Notes under the pieces: generated by a model | Databases searched by the model: none | What the model was told of the DNA's origin: nothing | What the model saw: the letters and a program-made list of their open reading frames with translations, nothing else | Shown: positions 36,445-46,309 of the stretch, one piece after another | How the letters are laid out: every line of letters begins with the position of its first letter | Position numbering within the stretch: position 1 is the stretch's first letter | Made by a program: the position numbers and the translations under genes | From: Vibrio ouci | Lineage (GTDB): Bacteria; Pseudomonadota; Gammaproteobacteria; Enterobacterales; Vibrionaceae | Reading direction: 5' to 3' | Assembly (NCBI RefSeq): GCF_004551525.1 | Contig: NZ_SATR01000004.1 | Span: forward strand, 148,990-212,989 | DNA length: 64,000 bases

Positions 36445-37581
36445 TTAGTAAGCTGAAACGTCGTTGTCTTCGATGTGTTTCTTATCTAGACGACCGAACA
36501 TTTTGTAGTATGTCCACGTCGTGTAACCAAGAATCACAGGAACCATTACCGCTGCAACTGCAGTCATTAGACCCAGTGTTAGCTCACTTGCCGTTGAATC
36601 CCACATTGTTAGGCTGTGGTTTGGCATTAGGCTAGAAGGCATAATGAATGGGAACATTGCAAAACCTGCTGTCAAGATAACACCCGCGTTAGCAAGACTT
36701 GAGAATAGGAATGCAAAGCCACCACGCTCAATGCGAGAAGCGAACGCTGCTAGAAGTGGCATTACCACACCTAATGCAGGCGCTGCCCATAGCGCTGGGT
36801 ACGTTTCGAAGTTTGTCATCCAAGCGCCTGCTTGAACGGCCACTTCTTTGTTCAGTGGGTTTGAATCAGCGAATGTGTCGATTGTGCTAGTGATAACATA
36901 ACCATCAATTGACTGAACCCAGAAACCACCTACTACAAACAATGCCACTGCGATCAAACCAGTGATTTGTGCAACACCGCGAGCACGAACATGTAGCGCT
37001 TCAGTTGTCTTCATTTGTAGCCAAGTTGCGCCCTGAAGAACGAACAACATTAGGCTTAGCACACCACATAGCAGAGCAAATGGGTTAAGCAGAGCGAAGA
37101 AGGTACCTTTGTACTGAGACATTAGCAGATCGTTTAGCTCAAATGGTACACCTTGAAGTAGGTTACCAAACGCCACACCAAAGATGATTGGTGGTACTGT
37201 GCCGCTAAAGCAAAGTGCGTAGTCCCAAGCTTTACGCCATTTTGGATCTTCGATCTTTGAACGGTAATCAAGAGCAAGTGGACGTAGCCAAAGTGCAGCT
37301 AGAGTCACGTACATTGCTAGGTAGAAACCAGAGAACGACGTTGCGTAGACCAATGGCCACGCCGCAAATAGCGCACCACCAGCTGTGATTAGCCAAACTT
37401 GGTTGCCATCCCAGTGAGGGGCAATCGTGTTTAGCATAATACGACGTTCAGTGTCGCTTTTACCGATAACCGGTGAAAGAGACGCGACACCCATGTCAAA
37501 ACCATCTGTTACAGCGAAGCCTACCAGCAGTACACCGATTAGGACCCACCAAATAAGTCGTAAGATTTCGTAATCAAACAT
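36445..37581 (-). CDS. cydB: Cytochrome bd ubiquinol oxidase subunit II
   Basis: A 378-residue polytopic protein with the CydB hallmarks: LIWWVLIGVLLVGFAVTDGFDMGV near the start, the DGNQVWLITAGGALFAAWP segment near residue 57, and the late GVVMPLLAAF and WDSTASELTLGLM regions. With CydA it forms the high-affinity oxygen-reducing terminal oxidase of the inner membrane. It lies 13 bases downstream of cydA. Confidence 0.97.
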   Translation of the reverse strand: MFDYEILRLIWWVLIGVLLVGFAVTDGFDMGVASLSPVIGKSDTERRIMLNTIAPHWDGNQVWLITAGGALFAAWPLVYATSFSGFYLAMYVTLAALWLRPLALDYRSKIEDPKWRKAWDYALCFSGTVPPIIFGVAFGNLLQGVPFELNDLLMSQYKGTFFALLNPFALLCGVLSLMLFVLQGATWLQMKTTEALHVRARGVAQITGLIAVALFVVGGFWVQSIDGYVITSTIDTFADSNPLNKEVAVQAGAWMTNFETYPALWAAPALGVVMPLLAAFASRIERGGFAFLFSSLANAGVILTAGFAMFPFIMPSSLMPNHSLTMWDSTASELTLGLMTAVAAVMVPVILGYTTWTYYKMFGRLDKKHIEDNDVSAY

Positions 37582-37594
37582 AATATTCCCTCAC

Positions 37595-39181
37595 TTATAC
37601 TTCGACTGAACGGCCGACTTTGTCTTCAACAGAGTTAGCTTCTTGTTCGAAGTGGTAGCGACCTGTTTTCAGGCTACTTGGACCTTTACGTGCAAACTTC
37701 AGCATTAGGTAAACTTCAGCAATTAAGAACACTGTGTACAGTGCGATAATTGCAAATAGTGAAGTCCATAACTGACCGACCGTCAGCGCAGAAGCGGCTA
37801 CGTGCGTCGGTAGGATCTCACCTACTGCCCATGGTTGACGCCCGAACTCGGCTACAAACCAACCTGCTTCGATCGCAATCCAAGGTAATGGGATACTGAA
37901 CAGCGCAGCTTTAAGAATCCAAGGTTTCTGTTCGATCTTCTGACGACATGTTTGAACAAATGCCGCGCCGAATACGAATAGCATGATGAAGCCACACACA
38001 ACCATGATACGGAATGAGAAGAATAGCGGCCAAACTGTTGGGATTGAATCATCCGCAGCGGCTTGGATTTGCTCTTCTGTTGCATCAACAACATTCTCTG
38101 TGTAGCGCTTAAGAAGAAGGCCGTAACCTAGGTCACCTTTCACTTCATCGAAAGCAGCTTTGTTTTCTTCAGACTTGTCGCCTGCGCGAAGCTTTTCAAG
38201 TAGCTCGTACGCGTACATACCAGTACGAACACGCTCAACGTGGTCCTCACGAAGATCACGTAGACCTGTCACCTGCTCATCAAATGAACGCGTCGCAATA
38301 ATACCCATTACATAAGGGATCTTAATTGCGTAGTCAGTGTTCATTGTTTCTTGGTTTGGTAGACCGAACAGGGTAAATGCAGCTGGTGCTGGTTCTGTGT
38401 GCCATTCTGCTTCAATTGCAGCAAGCTTCACTTTCTGTACTTCACCTAACTCGTAACCAGATTCATCACCTAGCACGATTACAGAAAGAATCGCAGCCAT
38501 ACCGAAAGAAGCAGCAATTGCGAATGAACGACGAGCGAATGCGATGTCACGACCTTTTAGTAGGTAGTATGAACTGATGCCTAGAACGAACATTGCGCCT
38601 GTCGTGTAGCCTGATGCTACGGTATGGACGAATTTAACCTGAGCTACTGGGTTTAGTACCACTTCAGCAAAGCTCACCATTTCCATACGCATGGTTTCGA
38701 AGTTAAATTCTGCGCCAACTGGGTTTTGCATCCAGCCGTTTGCAACAAGAATCCATAGTGCTGAGAAGTTAGAGCCAAGAGCAACCAACCATGTCACCAC
38801 TAGGTGCTGACGTTTCGATAGACGATCCCAGCCAAAGAAGAATAGACCTACGAAGGTAGACTCTAAGAAGAAGGCAACAAGGGCTTCAATCGCCAAAGGC
38901 GCACCGAAAATATCACCTACGTAATGCGAATAGTATGACCAGTTAGTACCAAACTGGAATTCCATGGTTAGGCCGGTCGCCACACCAAGTGCAAAGTTAA
39001 TACCGAAAAGCTTACCCCAGAACTTGGTCATGTCCTTATAGATTTGCTTGTCCGTCATTACGTACAAAGATTCCATAATGGCAAGTAGGAATGCCATACC
39101 TAGAGTCAAAGGTACGAAGAGGAAGTGATACATCGCAGTCAGTGCAAACTGCAACCGCGATAGATCAACAACATCGATCAT
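37595..39181 (-). CDS. cydA: Cytochrome bd ubiquinol oxidase subunit I
   Basis: A 528-residue polytopic protein: [23 protein letters not shown] at the start includes the haem ligand His19, [16 protein letters not shown] helix near 115, the [13 protein letters not shown] motif near 440, and the quinol loop between about 245 and 380. It oxidises ubiquinol and reduces O2 at low oxygen. First gene of the cyd operon. Upstream lie one ArcA-like site and two perfect FNR boxes, consistent with oxygen control. Confidence 0.97.
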   Translation of the reverse strand: MIDVVDLSRLQFALTAMYHFLFVPLTLGMAFLLAIMESLYVMTDKQIYKDMTKFWGKLFGINFALGVATGLTMEFQFGTNWSYYSHYVGDIFGAPLAIEALVAFFLESTFVGLFFFGWDRLSKRQHLVVTWLVALGSNFSALWILVANGWMQNPVGAEFNFETMRMEMVSFAEVVLNPVAQVKFVHTVASGYTTGAMFVLGISSYYLLKGRDIAFARRSFAIAASFGMAAILSVIVLGDESGYELGEVQKVKLAAIEAEWHTEPAPAAFTLFGLPNQETMNTDYAIKIPYVMGIIATRSFDEQVTGLRDLREDHVERVRTGMYAYELLEKLRAGDKSEENKAAFDEVKGDLGYGLLLKRYTENVVDATEEQIQAAADDSIPTVWPLFFSFRIMVVCGFIMLFVFGAAFVQTCRQKIEQKPWILKAALFSIPLPWIAIEAGWFVAEFGRQPWAVGEILPTHVAASALTVGQLWTSLFAIIALYTVFLIAEVYLMLKFARKGPSSLKTGRYHFEQEANSVEDKVGRSVEV

Positions 39182-39303
39182 GATTACTCCTATGTGTCGG
39201 CTGAAGACACTTTCTTACATCTATGCCAGCATAAATAGTCGTTATTCAATATTTAGATTTGTTATTAAATAACGTCATACTGTTGCAAAAATGTACCGTA
39301 ACG

Positions 39304-39318
39304 GTTAGTTAATTGTTA
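39304..39318. promoter_or_regulatory. ArcA-like site upstream of cydA
   Basis: GTTAGTTAATTGTTA matches 13 of 15 positions of the E. coli ArcA-P consensus GTTAATTAAATGTTA; about 125 bases before the cydA start. Confidence 0.5.
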
Positions 39319-39396
39319 AGCATCAGCTAATATAGCTGGCGCTAATATTACTGGTAAAAACAGGTTGTTTCAAAAGGTTTATAGGCAGAGTTCGCT

Positions 39397-39410
39397 TTGA
39401 TTTGTATCAA
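39397..39410. promoter_or_regulatory. FNR box 1 upstream of cydA
   Basis: TTGATTTGTATCAA, a perfect match to TTGAT-N4-ATCAA, centred about 220 bases before the cydA start. Confidence 0.75.
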
Positions 39411-39446
39411 CTTTTGTGCGGCATTCCTGTTTAGAATTTCATCAAC

Positions 39447-39460
39447 TTGATCTGTATCAA
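39447..39460. promoter_or_regulatory. FNR box 2 upstream of cydA
   Basis: TTGATCTGTATCAA, a second perfect FNR consensus, exactly 50 bases from the first (about five helical turns), so both sites face the same side of the DNA. Confidence 0.75.
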
Positions 39461-39609
39461 CCAAAATAAGCCCCTTTTGTTACGTACGAGTTATACAGCA
39501 GCCCCCGATCACTATTTATGCAAAACAACAACTTAACAAGTCACTCAACCCCGTTACCTATTAAGTAGTAAATAATTATTATCACTGTGAACTTGATCAC
39601 TAAACAAAA

Positions 39610-39633
39610 AAGCCTGCTATTTTTAGCAGGCTT
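39610..39633 (-). terminator. Terminator after ruvB
   Basis: Perfect 10-bp stem aagcctgcta / tagcaggctt with a 4-base loop; followed on the minus strand by TTTTTGTTTA. Confidence 0.9.
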
Positions 39634-39641
39634 CTGAAAAC

Positions 39642-40646
39642 TTATTTTTCAATTCCGAAATGAAGGTAGGCTCGGTCGGTTGCAATCCGCCCTCTCGGCG
39701 TACGTTGCAAATAGCCTTGTTGGATAAGATAGGGTTCAAGGACATCTTCAATGGTGTCTTTTTCCTCACCGATGGCTGCAGCCATATTATCAAGGCCAAC
39801 CGGTCCACCGCCAAACTTCTCCATAATCGCCAGAAGCAGCTTTCTGTCCATGTAGTCGAAACCTTGTGCATCGACATCAAGCATGTTGAGCGCTTTATCG
39901 GCAACATCGGCACAAATATGGCCATTGCCCTTCACTTCTGCGTAATCACGAACGCGGCGCAGCAATCGGTTAGCGATACGCGGCGTACCACGTGCTCGTC
40001 TTGCCACTTCTAACGCCCCTTCTGACTCCATCGATAAACCTAGGCAGTCGGCACTACGTTGTACAATGTTTTGTAGGTCGGGGATCTTGTAGTACTCCAG
40101 CCGTTGAGTAATACCAAATCGGTCACGCAGTGGTGAGGTCAATGAACCCGCACGTGTGGTTGCACCAATTAACGTAAATGGCGGTAAATCGATTTTGATT
40201 GAACGGGCAGCCGGACCTTCACCAATCATGATATCAAGCTGGTAGTCTTCCATTGCTGGATACAGCACCTCTTCAACCATTGGACTAAGACGGTGAATTT
40301 CGTCGATGAAGAGCACGTCGTTTTCTTCAAGGTTAGTCAGCAATGCAGCAAGGTCACCTGCTTTTTCAAGCACTGGGCCCGACGTAGTGCGGATGTTCAC
40401 GTCCATTTCATTGGCAACAATATTGGCCAACGTCGTTTTACCCAGACCAGGTGGACCGAATATCAGCAAATGATCGAGTGCTTCATTACGCAACTGAGCC
40501 GCTTTGATGAAGATCTCCATCTGACCACGCACATGATCTTGGCCTTTATAGTCTTCAAGCTTTTTCGGACGAATCGCGCGATCGATAACATCTTCTTCTT
40601 TATATACTGTATTGTCTGGCGCAATTAAGCGATCCGCTTCAATCAT
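39642..40646 (-). CDS. ruvB: Holliday junction branch migration helicase RuvB
   Basis: A 334-residue AAA+ ATPase. Walker [12 protein letters not shown] near residue 64, Walker [13 protein letters not shown] near 108, sensor [20 protein letters not shown] near 157, and a C-terminal winged helix ([22 protein letters not shown]). It forms the hexameric motor that RuvA loads on Holliday junctions. It is 12 bases downstream of ruvA. Confidence 0.98.
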   Translation of the reverse strand: MIEADRLIAPDNTVYKEEDVIDRAIRPKKLEDYKGQDHVRGQMEIFIKAAQLRNEALDHLLIFGPPGLGKTTLANIVANEMDVNIRTTSGPVLEKAGDLAALLTNLEENDVLFIDEIHRLSPMVEEVLYPAMEDYQLDIMIGEGPAARSIKIDLPPFTLIGATTRAGSLTSPLRDRFGITQRLEYYKIPDLQNIVQRSADCLGLSMESEGALEVARRARGTPRIANRLLRRVRDYAEVKGNGHICADVADKALNMLDVDAQGFDYMDRKLLLAIMEKFGGGPVGLDNMAAAIGEEKDTIEDVLEPYLIQQGYLQRTPRGRIATDRAYLHFGIEK

Positions 40647-40658
40647 GACTTATGCCTT

Positions 40659-41276
40659 TTATACCATCGACTTTAATGCTTCACGGATAAGCTGCTCGCT
40701 ACTCATATCCGCTTTCTTAACTTGTGAAACGACTTTAGATGCTTGTGTTGGCTTGTAACCAAGGGCAAGCAGTGCACTGATCGCTTCTTCTTCGGCACTT
40801 TCTTGTGTCGCCTGCGGCGCTGAGTCTACCGGTGCTGCGTCAGTAAACGGAGTAAATAGATCGCCTGCGCCCCACCCTTTCAGTCTGTCTTTCATTTCAA
40901 CCACAAGGCGCTCGGCAGTCTTCTTACCTACGCCCGGCAACTTGACTAGCGTCGAAACATCTTCACGTTCAACACTTGCAACAAATTGGCTCGCCGTCAT
41001 TCCAGAAAGAATACCTAAGCCTAGTTTAGGCCCAACACCATTGGCTTTGATTACTTCTCTAAATAGCGCGCGCTCTTTCACAGTATTGAAACCGTATAAC
41101 AGCTGCGCATCTTCGCGAACCACGAAATGAGTATAGATAATCGCTTCTTCACCGATGTTTGGTAGCTCATAAAAACAGCTCATTGGCATCTGTACTTCAT
41201 AGCCAATACCGTTAACTTCGATAAGCAGTTCAGGTGGTTGTTTCTCAATTAGAATGCCGCGTAGACGTCCAATCAC
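40659..41276 (-). CDS. ruvA: Holliday junction recognition protein RuvA
   Basis: GTG at 41276 is chosen because homology begins at [15 protein letters not shown] and AAGAG lies upstream. The resulting 205 residues match the usual RuvA length. Domain I is an OB fold. Domain II carries helix-hairpin-helix motifs ([14 protein letters not shown] near 80 and [19 protein letters not shown] near 110). Domain III (about 158-205) contacts RuvB. Located between ruvC and ruvB. Confidence 0.96.
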   Translation of the reverse strand: MIGRLRGILIEKQPPELLIEVNGIGYEVQMPMSCFYELPNIGEEAIIYTHFVVREDAQLLYGFNTVKERALFREVIKANGVGPKLGLGILSGMTASQFVASVEREDVSTLVKLPGVGKKTAERLVVEMKDRLKGWGAGDLFTPFTDAAPVDSAPQATQESAEEEAISALLALGYKPTQASKVVSQVKKADMSSEQLIREALKSMV

Positions 41277-41395
41277 GGTTAATACTCTTTTGAAATGAAT
41301 TTGCGACAGGATAATAAAGAACTGGATAGACATCCAGTCCTTTGTAATTTGAAAAGGGATTTTTGAGCGGAATAATCCAAAGAGTGAAACGCGGT

Positions 41396-41917
41396 TTAGC
41401 GGTAGCGGCCTCTTCGCGCGCCTGTTGCTTTACCTGCAAGCGCAACTAAGGTTTTATTGGTATTGGCATGACATATCGCGACACCTAGAGCATCAGCGGC
41501 ATCCGCTTGCGGCCTAGCCGGCAACTTGAGCATTTGCTGCACCATGTGCTGTACCTGCTCTTTGTCTGCCCCGCCCGTCCCAGTCACGGCTTGCTTAATT
41601 AATCTTGCCGCGTATTCAGAAACGGGTAAGTCTGCATTCACCGCAGCAACAATCGCACTGCCCCTCGCCTGCCCTAGCTTTAACGCAGAGTCGGCATTGC
41701 GCGCCATAAAGACTTGTTCAATCGCAAACACATCTGGCTGAAACTGAGTAATGATCTCTGAAACGCCGGCATAAATCTGCTTTAAACGGCCCGGCAGTTC
41801 CTTTTCAGAGGTTCGAATACACCCACTGCCTAGATATTGTAAATGACGACCCGTTTGGCGAATCACTCCATAGCCTGTAATCCGAGAGCCCGGATCGATC
41901 CCAAGTATAATTGTCAT
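41396..41917 (-). CDS. ruvC: Holliday junction resolvase RuvC
   Basis: A 173-residue RNase H-fold nuclease. The catalytic acidic residues are visible: Asp7 in [14 protein letters not shown], Glu in [11 protein letters not shown] (near 67) and the Asp pair in [14 protein letters not shown] (near 139/142). It cuts Holliday junctions made by RuvAB. 119 bases separate it from ruvA. Confidence 0.97.
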   Translation of the reverse strand: MTIILGIDPGSRITGYGVIRQTGRHLQYLGSGCIRTSEKELPGRLKQIYAGVSEIITQFQPDVFAIEQVFMARNADSALKLGQARGSAIVAAVNADLPVSEYAARLIKQAVTGTGGADKEQVQHMVQQMLKLPARPQADAADALGVAICHANTNKTLVALAGKATGARRGRYR

Positions 41918-41970
41918 CAGGTTCTTTATTGTCGCTAGTTTCTGAGCGCCATTTTAGTCCACGCTGTGCG

Positions 41971-43740
41971 CTATGGCGAGGTAATTATCGCTCTGCTGGC
42001 TAAACCTGACTCCAATGCCACTTCATAAACCTGCGTTGGCTCCGGTGTCAGCTTTTCCCCGCTCCAGTAATCATACCAATAAACAGGGTAATCAGCGGTA
42101 AGCGTTACCTCGCGGGCCGATTGGTGATAATTAAACAAACAATGTAGGTCATTACGCTCGGTCAGCGGTAAGAATGCATGGTGAAGATTCAACGCAGTAA
42201 AGCGCGCCGATTCTTGGTTGTGTTTCTGCCTTAGCGCCAATTTTTTGAGCGACTTTTTCGCAAATGGCGTCAACTCTAGCAGCGGGTCTCCGGATAACAG
42301 CATTCCCCCACAGGCAAGTAGCACGTCACGGTGAAACTCATAATGGTGACGATCGGTTGCTTGGTTGGCTAAAGAAACAAAAGTGGCGCAATCAGGGTCA
42401 ATTTGCCAAAGCTTGCGATGTTGCCAGCTACGGTAAAAGGTTTCTTTGGCAATCTGTTCAAAGCGGCTACCACAGCGCTCTACATCATCAGACACGCGCA
42501 TAGCGTCAACCAAACCAAGGGACGGCCACATCGGCGCATTACAGCCTAAGATCAACGCATCACCTGCACCTTTGGCGATAGCCTGCATACCAATTCGGTA
42601 CGCTTCTACGCCTGTCACGCCAGATACGCTTCGAACACCTTTTAAAGCGCCCCAGTAATTGGCATCGAGCTTAAACAGTTCAACTCCCCACTCTTCACGC
42701 ATGGTCTTAACCACGTGAGTCAGGTGTTCTTGAACGTCGATATTGGTGGTATCTAAAATGTACCAAGGCGTGCAGCGCCAGCCCGCGTAGGTGATGTCTT
42801 CTGCTTTGAGCAAACTGCCATCAGCGTGGCGCACAAACCAATCAGGGTGCTGCTTAAATATTTCAGACTCAGGTTGAGCAATGAAAGGCGCCATCCATAT
42901 CGCCGGCTTTTTGCCTCGGGATTTAATTTCAGTCACCACCGACTTAATCCCTGAAGGAAACTTATCAGAAGGCGTCAGCCAATCGCCCATAAAGGCTTGG
43001 TAACCATCATCGAGCAAGGCGTAATCAAACTGCTTTAAGTTTGCTGCCATATACTCAACATTATCTTCAATGTTGCGCTCAGTAACCTCTGCGTAGTAAG
43101 CGTACCAAGAGCACCAACCTAATGGCGCTGACTGTTTAACGCCTAGGCGAACTGAGTGCTGAGCATGAATATAGCCACTAAATTCACTGTAGAGTTCGGA
43201 TAACGACTCACCGCGCAATACCACCACTGATTCTAACTGGCTCGTTGCCCAATCTTGTGGATGAGTATTTTCTCCATCGATATAGGCATTTACCTGTAAC
43301 TTGCCATCTTTGTCACTAATGGTGAAATAGCCAGCGAAACGATGACAAGAGGTAAAGCCGAACAACGCGTAGCCAAGGGAATCTTCAACCACTAGATAGT
43401 TGTAATATCGCTTAGGGTCTTGAGATGAGTAGATGCGATAACTTGAGTTGTTATCTGGGCAGCGACCAATATCAATTGGTAAATCACAGGTACCTGTTGT
43501 TTGAGCCAACATTTGGAAACCATCGCCTAATAATGTTGCTTGCCTTTCAAAATCAAACTCAGTCTGAAACAGTAAGTAATGATCATTGATGGACGGATTC
43601 GATAACCCTCGGTAAGAAAACGTTGCCTCATTCTTAAAAACAGCCACTCCTAGATCACTATTGGTAACCAGCAATCTGCGTTCATTCTCTAACTCAATAC
43701 TTCTCACAATAAAGCACTCAACCACTTGATGATTACTCAA
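41971..43740 (-). CDS. Glycoside hydrolase family 36-like alpha-galactosidase
   Basis: A 589-residue cytoplasmic protein without signal peptide. An N-terminal beta-sandwich of about 190 residues is followed by a TIM barrel beginning LGWCSWYAYYAEVTE. YALLDDGYQ near 240 and KPAIWMAPFIAQPES are barrel strands. The probable nucleophile is Asp in LFKLDANYWGA (near 358) and the acid/base is in AMRVSDDVERCG (near 416). Family members cleave alpha-galactosides such as raffinose or melibiose. The specificity is not deducible, and no sugar transporter is adjacent. The frame opens with TTG at 43740 and no ribosome site, so the start is uncertain. Confidence 0.8.
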   Translation of the reverse strand: MSNHQVVECFIVRSIELENERRLLVTNSDLGVAVFKNEATFSYRGLSNPSINDHYLLFQTEFDFERQATLLGDGFQMLAQTTGTCDLPIDIGRCPDNNSSYRIYSSQDPKRYYNYLVVEDSLGYALFGFTSCHRFAGYFTISDKDGKLQVNAYIDGENTHPQDWATSQLESVVVLRGESLSELYSEFSGYIHAQHSVRLGVKQSAPLGWCSWYAYYAEVTERNIEDNVEYMAANLKQFDYALLDDGYQAFMGDWLTPSDKFPSGIKSVVTEIKSRGKKPAIWMAPFIAQPESEIFKQHPDWFVRHADGSLLKAEDITYAGWRCTPWYILDTTNIDVQEHLTHVVKTMREEWGVELFKLDANYWGALKGVRSVSGVTGVEAYRIGMQAIAKGAGDALILGCNAPMWPSLGLVDAMRVSDDVERCGSRFEQIAKETFYRSWQHRKLWQIDPDCATFVSLANQATDRHHYEFHRDVLLACGGMLLSGDPLLELTPFAKKSLKKLALRQKHNQESARFTALNLHHAFLPLTERNDLHCLFNYHQSAREVTLTADYPVYWYDYWSGEKLTPEPTQVYEVALESGLASRAIITSP

Positions 43741-43932
43741 TTAGAGCACTGCGCATGGTTATTGTCTATTTGCTCAGCACCGCACTTTTTTACCAAGCTC
43801 ACGTTTTTAAAATCAATATGAGAAGCAAAATGAGAATAATCTAAGGGTGTCCAGTAAGTTGATGAAAACTGGGGACTTAAATTTGGTACGTACATTGCTG
43901 ATTCAATACAAATACCTTTGCAAGGAAGTGCG

Positions 43933-44823
43933 ATGAAACGTTTAGAGAAACCCATTATCGTGATAGGTCCAGGACGAACTGGCTCAACCATTATATCGGA
44001 AATTGTGTTTGCTCATCACGAGCTCGGTGGTCCTACGAACTACTCAGAATGGCAGCCAAAACTTCCTTGGCTTTCCGCCTTAACACGGCTCAGCAACAAT
44101 GATTTGTGGTGGATTTCGGGAGAAAAAGCTCAACAACAGAAAACAAGATTTCTAAATAACTATGTACCTAGACCTGCTGAAGCGTGGAGTTTATGGCAAA
44201 ACATGACACGCAGCGATATCGATTTTAGTCGCGATTTTTTGCTCTACAAACGCGCTTCTGAAACAGAAAAACAGACAATCCGCCATACGTTCGATGCCAT
44301 GCTCAAGCTGCAAGGAAAACAACGCCTCGCCTTGAAACTGACAGGACCCGCTCGGCTTGAATATCTACACAGTATTTTCCCAGATGCTTATTTCATTAAT
44401 ATTGTCCGAGAGCCGACAGCAACCGTGACTTCTTTATTAAATACTCCATTTTGGCAACAGCAAGGCGCAAAGCAGTTATGGTGGCATGGTGCCTATTCAA
44501 AGAAAGAGCTCAATACTTATAACGCTATCGCTCGAAACCCTGTCGCGGGAACGGCATTCCAGCTAAATAAGATTTTGACGACGACAAAAGAAGAACAGGC
44601 ACGAGTCAAAGCGAACATGCTGACCATTCATTATGAACAGTTTCTCAGCAACCCTAAATATGCCATTCATTCGATCATGTCGTTTTGTCATTTAAGTAAT
44701 GATCAACGAATAGACCAGAAACTAGAACAAACGGGGTTCTCCAACCGCCAATTAACCAATCAACTCGAATCGACGTCCAGAGAGACCATTGAGCGCTGGT
44801 GCCCGGCAAAACTCGCCTGCTAG
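43933..44823 (+). CDS. Sulfotransferase family protein
   Basis: Start at ATG 43933 after CAAGGAAGTGCG. 296 residues with the PAPS-binding phosphosulfate loop VIGPGRTGSTI at about 9-19 and the 3'-phosphate motif INIVREPTATVTSLLN near 155. Overall it fits the P-loop sulfotransferase superfamily seen in bacteria (PF13469-like). Such enzymes move sulfate from PAPS to sugars, lipids or other acceptors. The acceptor is unknown. It diverges from the GH36 gene; the two might act on a common sulfated or galactosylated substrate, but this is speculation. Confidence 0.75.
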   Translation: MKRLEKPIIVIGPGRTGSTIISEIVFAHHELGGPTNYSEWQPKLPWLSALTRLSNNDLWWISGEKAQQQKTRFLNNYVPRPAEAWSLWQNMTRSDIDFSRDFLLYKRASETEKQTIRHTFDAMLKLQGKQRLALKLTGPARLEYLHSIFPDAYFINIVREPTATVTSLLNTPFWQQQGAKQLWWHGAYSKKELNTYNAIARNPVAGTAFQLNKILTTTKEEQARVKANMLTIHYEQFLSNPKYAIHSIMSFCHLSNDQRIDQKLEQTGFSNRQLTNQLESTSRETIERWCPAKLAC

Positions 44824-44833
44824 AAACGAAAAA

Positions 44834-44853
44834 GCCCTCCATCTCCGGAGGGC
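44834..44853 (-). terminator. Terminator between sulfotransferase and porin genes
   Basis: Perfect 7-bp GC stem gccctcc / ggagggc; the T-run (TTTTTCG) lies on the minus-strand side, so it ends porin transcription. A second imperfect dyad, ACGGCC...GGCCGT, lies between it and the porin stop (about 44901-44921). Confidence 0.75.
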
Positions 44854-44943
44854 AAAAAAGGCAGTGGATTATTGCGCAAAGCATCCTGCTTTAAAAATAT
44901 ACGGCCCGCTATGCAGGCCGTTATTTACAGAGCCAAAAGGCTA

Positions 44944-45936
44944 TTAGAAGTCGTAAGCTAGCTTGAAGAATGCTGCTAGATCATCGCTGCCGTTGTCGTC
45001 AGTTAGATCAACTTTGAAGTCTACAAGTGCTGATGTCTTTTTAGTGAACTGGTAAGTTGCACCGAAGTTAACCCACTCAGTATCTGCTTCAGAAGAAACG
45101 TATGCTTCTTGGTTCGCGTAACCCGCTGCTAGGTATAGTTTGTCCATTGTGTAGCCAACAGATGTGCTAACAAGTAGAGAGTCTTGACCAGCGAAGTTTT
45201 CGTGTTGAGCAACGTTAGCACCTACAGCGAAATCACCGAAGTAAGCCACACCGTTTACTAGCATGATTTGCTCGATGCCGTCTTTGCTGTTGTCTTCGTC
45301 GTTGTTTTCGTAACCAGCGTTAACTTGGAAGCTGTCGTTTTGGAAGCCAACGTAACCGTTGAAGCCTTTTTGGCCTTCAGAGTTTGCTTCACGGTCGCCG
45401 TAGTAAGATACACCGTATTTGAAGCCTTCTTTGATACCTTCAAACTTAACCACTTGGTTAACGTCAGAAGCATCAGATGCTGATGCACCGTATTCAACTG
45501 TTAGGTCAGCTGCGCCGTCTACTGCGTCTAGAGCAGAGTCCGCTGCGTAACCGATAGAAGCGACACCGAAAGCTGTTTTGTAACCAACCCATGCGTCGAT
45601 TACAGAGAAAGATGCATCCATTGAAGAGTAGTTGTCAGCTAGATCGAATTCACCTGCGAATTGGCCTAGTACGTTACCTTTTTGGTAGTTAAGGAAAAGG
45701 TCAAAGCCTGTAACGTCATAGTTGTGGAATTCACGGTCTTCGCCTTTGTCGTTTTTACGACCTTCTAGGTACTCACCACCAACAGCCACTTGACCACCAA
45801 CAGAGAACTCTTCACCAGAAAGGATCAGGTCAATGATTGATTCACGAGCACGTTCTGAAACGTCTTGGTTTACGTCTGCTGCAATTGCAGAACCAGCAAC
45901 AAGTGAAAGAGCTACTGCTAATACTGTCTTTTTCAT
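44944..45936 (-). CDS. Outer-membrane porin (general trimeric type)
   Basis: A 330-residue protein with a signal peptide (MKKTVLAVALSLVAGSAIA, cut before ADVNQ) and a 16-strand porin pattern of alternating residues, many Gly/Tyr/Asp, ending in the C-terminal Phe signature (FFKLAYDF) needed for BAM insertion. The PEFGGD-like constriction motif of classical OmpU is replaced by segments such as GQFAGEFDLADNYSS. It should allow diffusion of small anionic or sugar solutes. Codon use is strongly biased to abundant codons, so high expression is likely. A CRP-like site lies upstream. Confidence 0.9.
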   Translation of the reverse strand: MKKTVLAVALSLVAGSAIAADVNQDVSERARESIIDLILSGEEFSVGGQVAVGGEYLEGRKNDKGEDREFHNYDVTGFDLFLNYQKGNVLGQFAGEFDLADNYSSMDASFSVIDAWVGYKTAFGVASIGYAADSALDAVDGAADLTVEYGASASDASDVNQVVKFEGIKEGFKYGVSYYGDREANSEGQKGFNGYVGFQNDSFQVNAGYENNDEDNSKDGIEQIMLVNGVAYFGDFAVGANVAQHENFAGQDSLLVSTSVGYTMDKLYLAAGYANQEAYVSSEADTEWVNFGATYQFTKKTSALVDFKVDLTDDNGSDDLAAFFKLAYDF

Positions 45937-46309
45937 TTTTATTTGTTCCTATAAATTTTTATTTATGAGCGCCAGTTCCACCGGCTTACCCTGGCTGCAG
46001 AAATTATTCTCACAACCAATAATTGACAAATAAAACGATCAAAAAATAGATAAGAAGCAAACCAAGAAAGAGCGGCAAATTTCTAAAAAGCACGCACAAG
46101 CGAACAAATAACAACCAAAAACCATCAAATAAAGTGAATGAAATCACACCGTTTCCGTTAAATTCATAAAAACACCTAAAACCACTTAGTGTTTACAGAT
46201 AGCAAAAAAAGTTCATTCATTTTCTTAATAAATGAGATTTAACTAAAAATCTTTGACTTTATTACTCTCGTCTACACTTTCTAATAGTGTCTTTATTTAG
46301 GAGGATCAG
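45937..46309. other. Divergent intergenic region porin / solute-binding protein
   Basis: About 370 AT-rich bases. It holds a CRP-like site at 46133-46148. The long porin leader (over 100 bases) could be a target of envelope-stress small RNAs, though no RNA gene is visible. No ORF. Confidence 0.5.
46133..46148. promoter_or_regulatory. CRP-like site
   Basis: AGTGAATGAAATCACA agrees with TGTGA-N6-TCACA at 9 of 10 specified bases; 197 bases from the porin start and 161 from the solute-binding protein start. Confidence 0.5.

Larger units (their letters stand above)
39182..39609. other. cydA upstream region
   Basis: About 430 bases holding the cyd promoter. It contains an ArcA-like element, two FNR boxes and a palindrome GTTATTAAATAAC near 39258-39271. 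No gene seen; the right end is the ruvB terminator. Confidence 0.6.

Noticed and set aside
45258..45497. Thr/Lys-rich ORF inside the porin gene
   Set aside because: Shadow frame of a gene with strong codon bias; no independent start signal.
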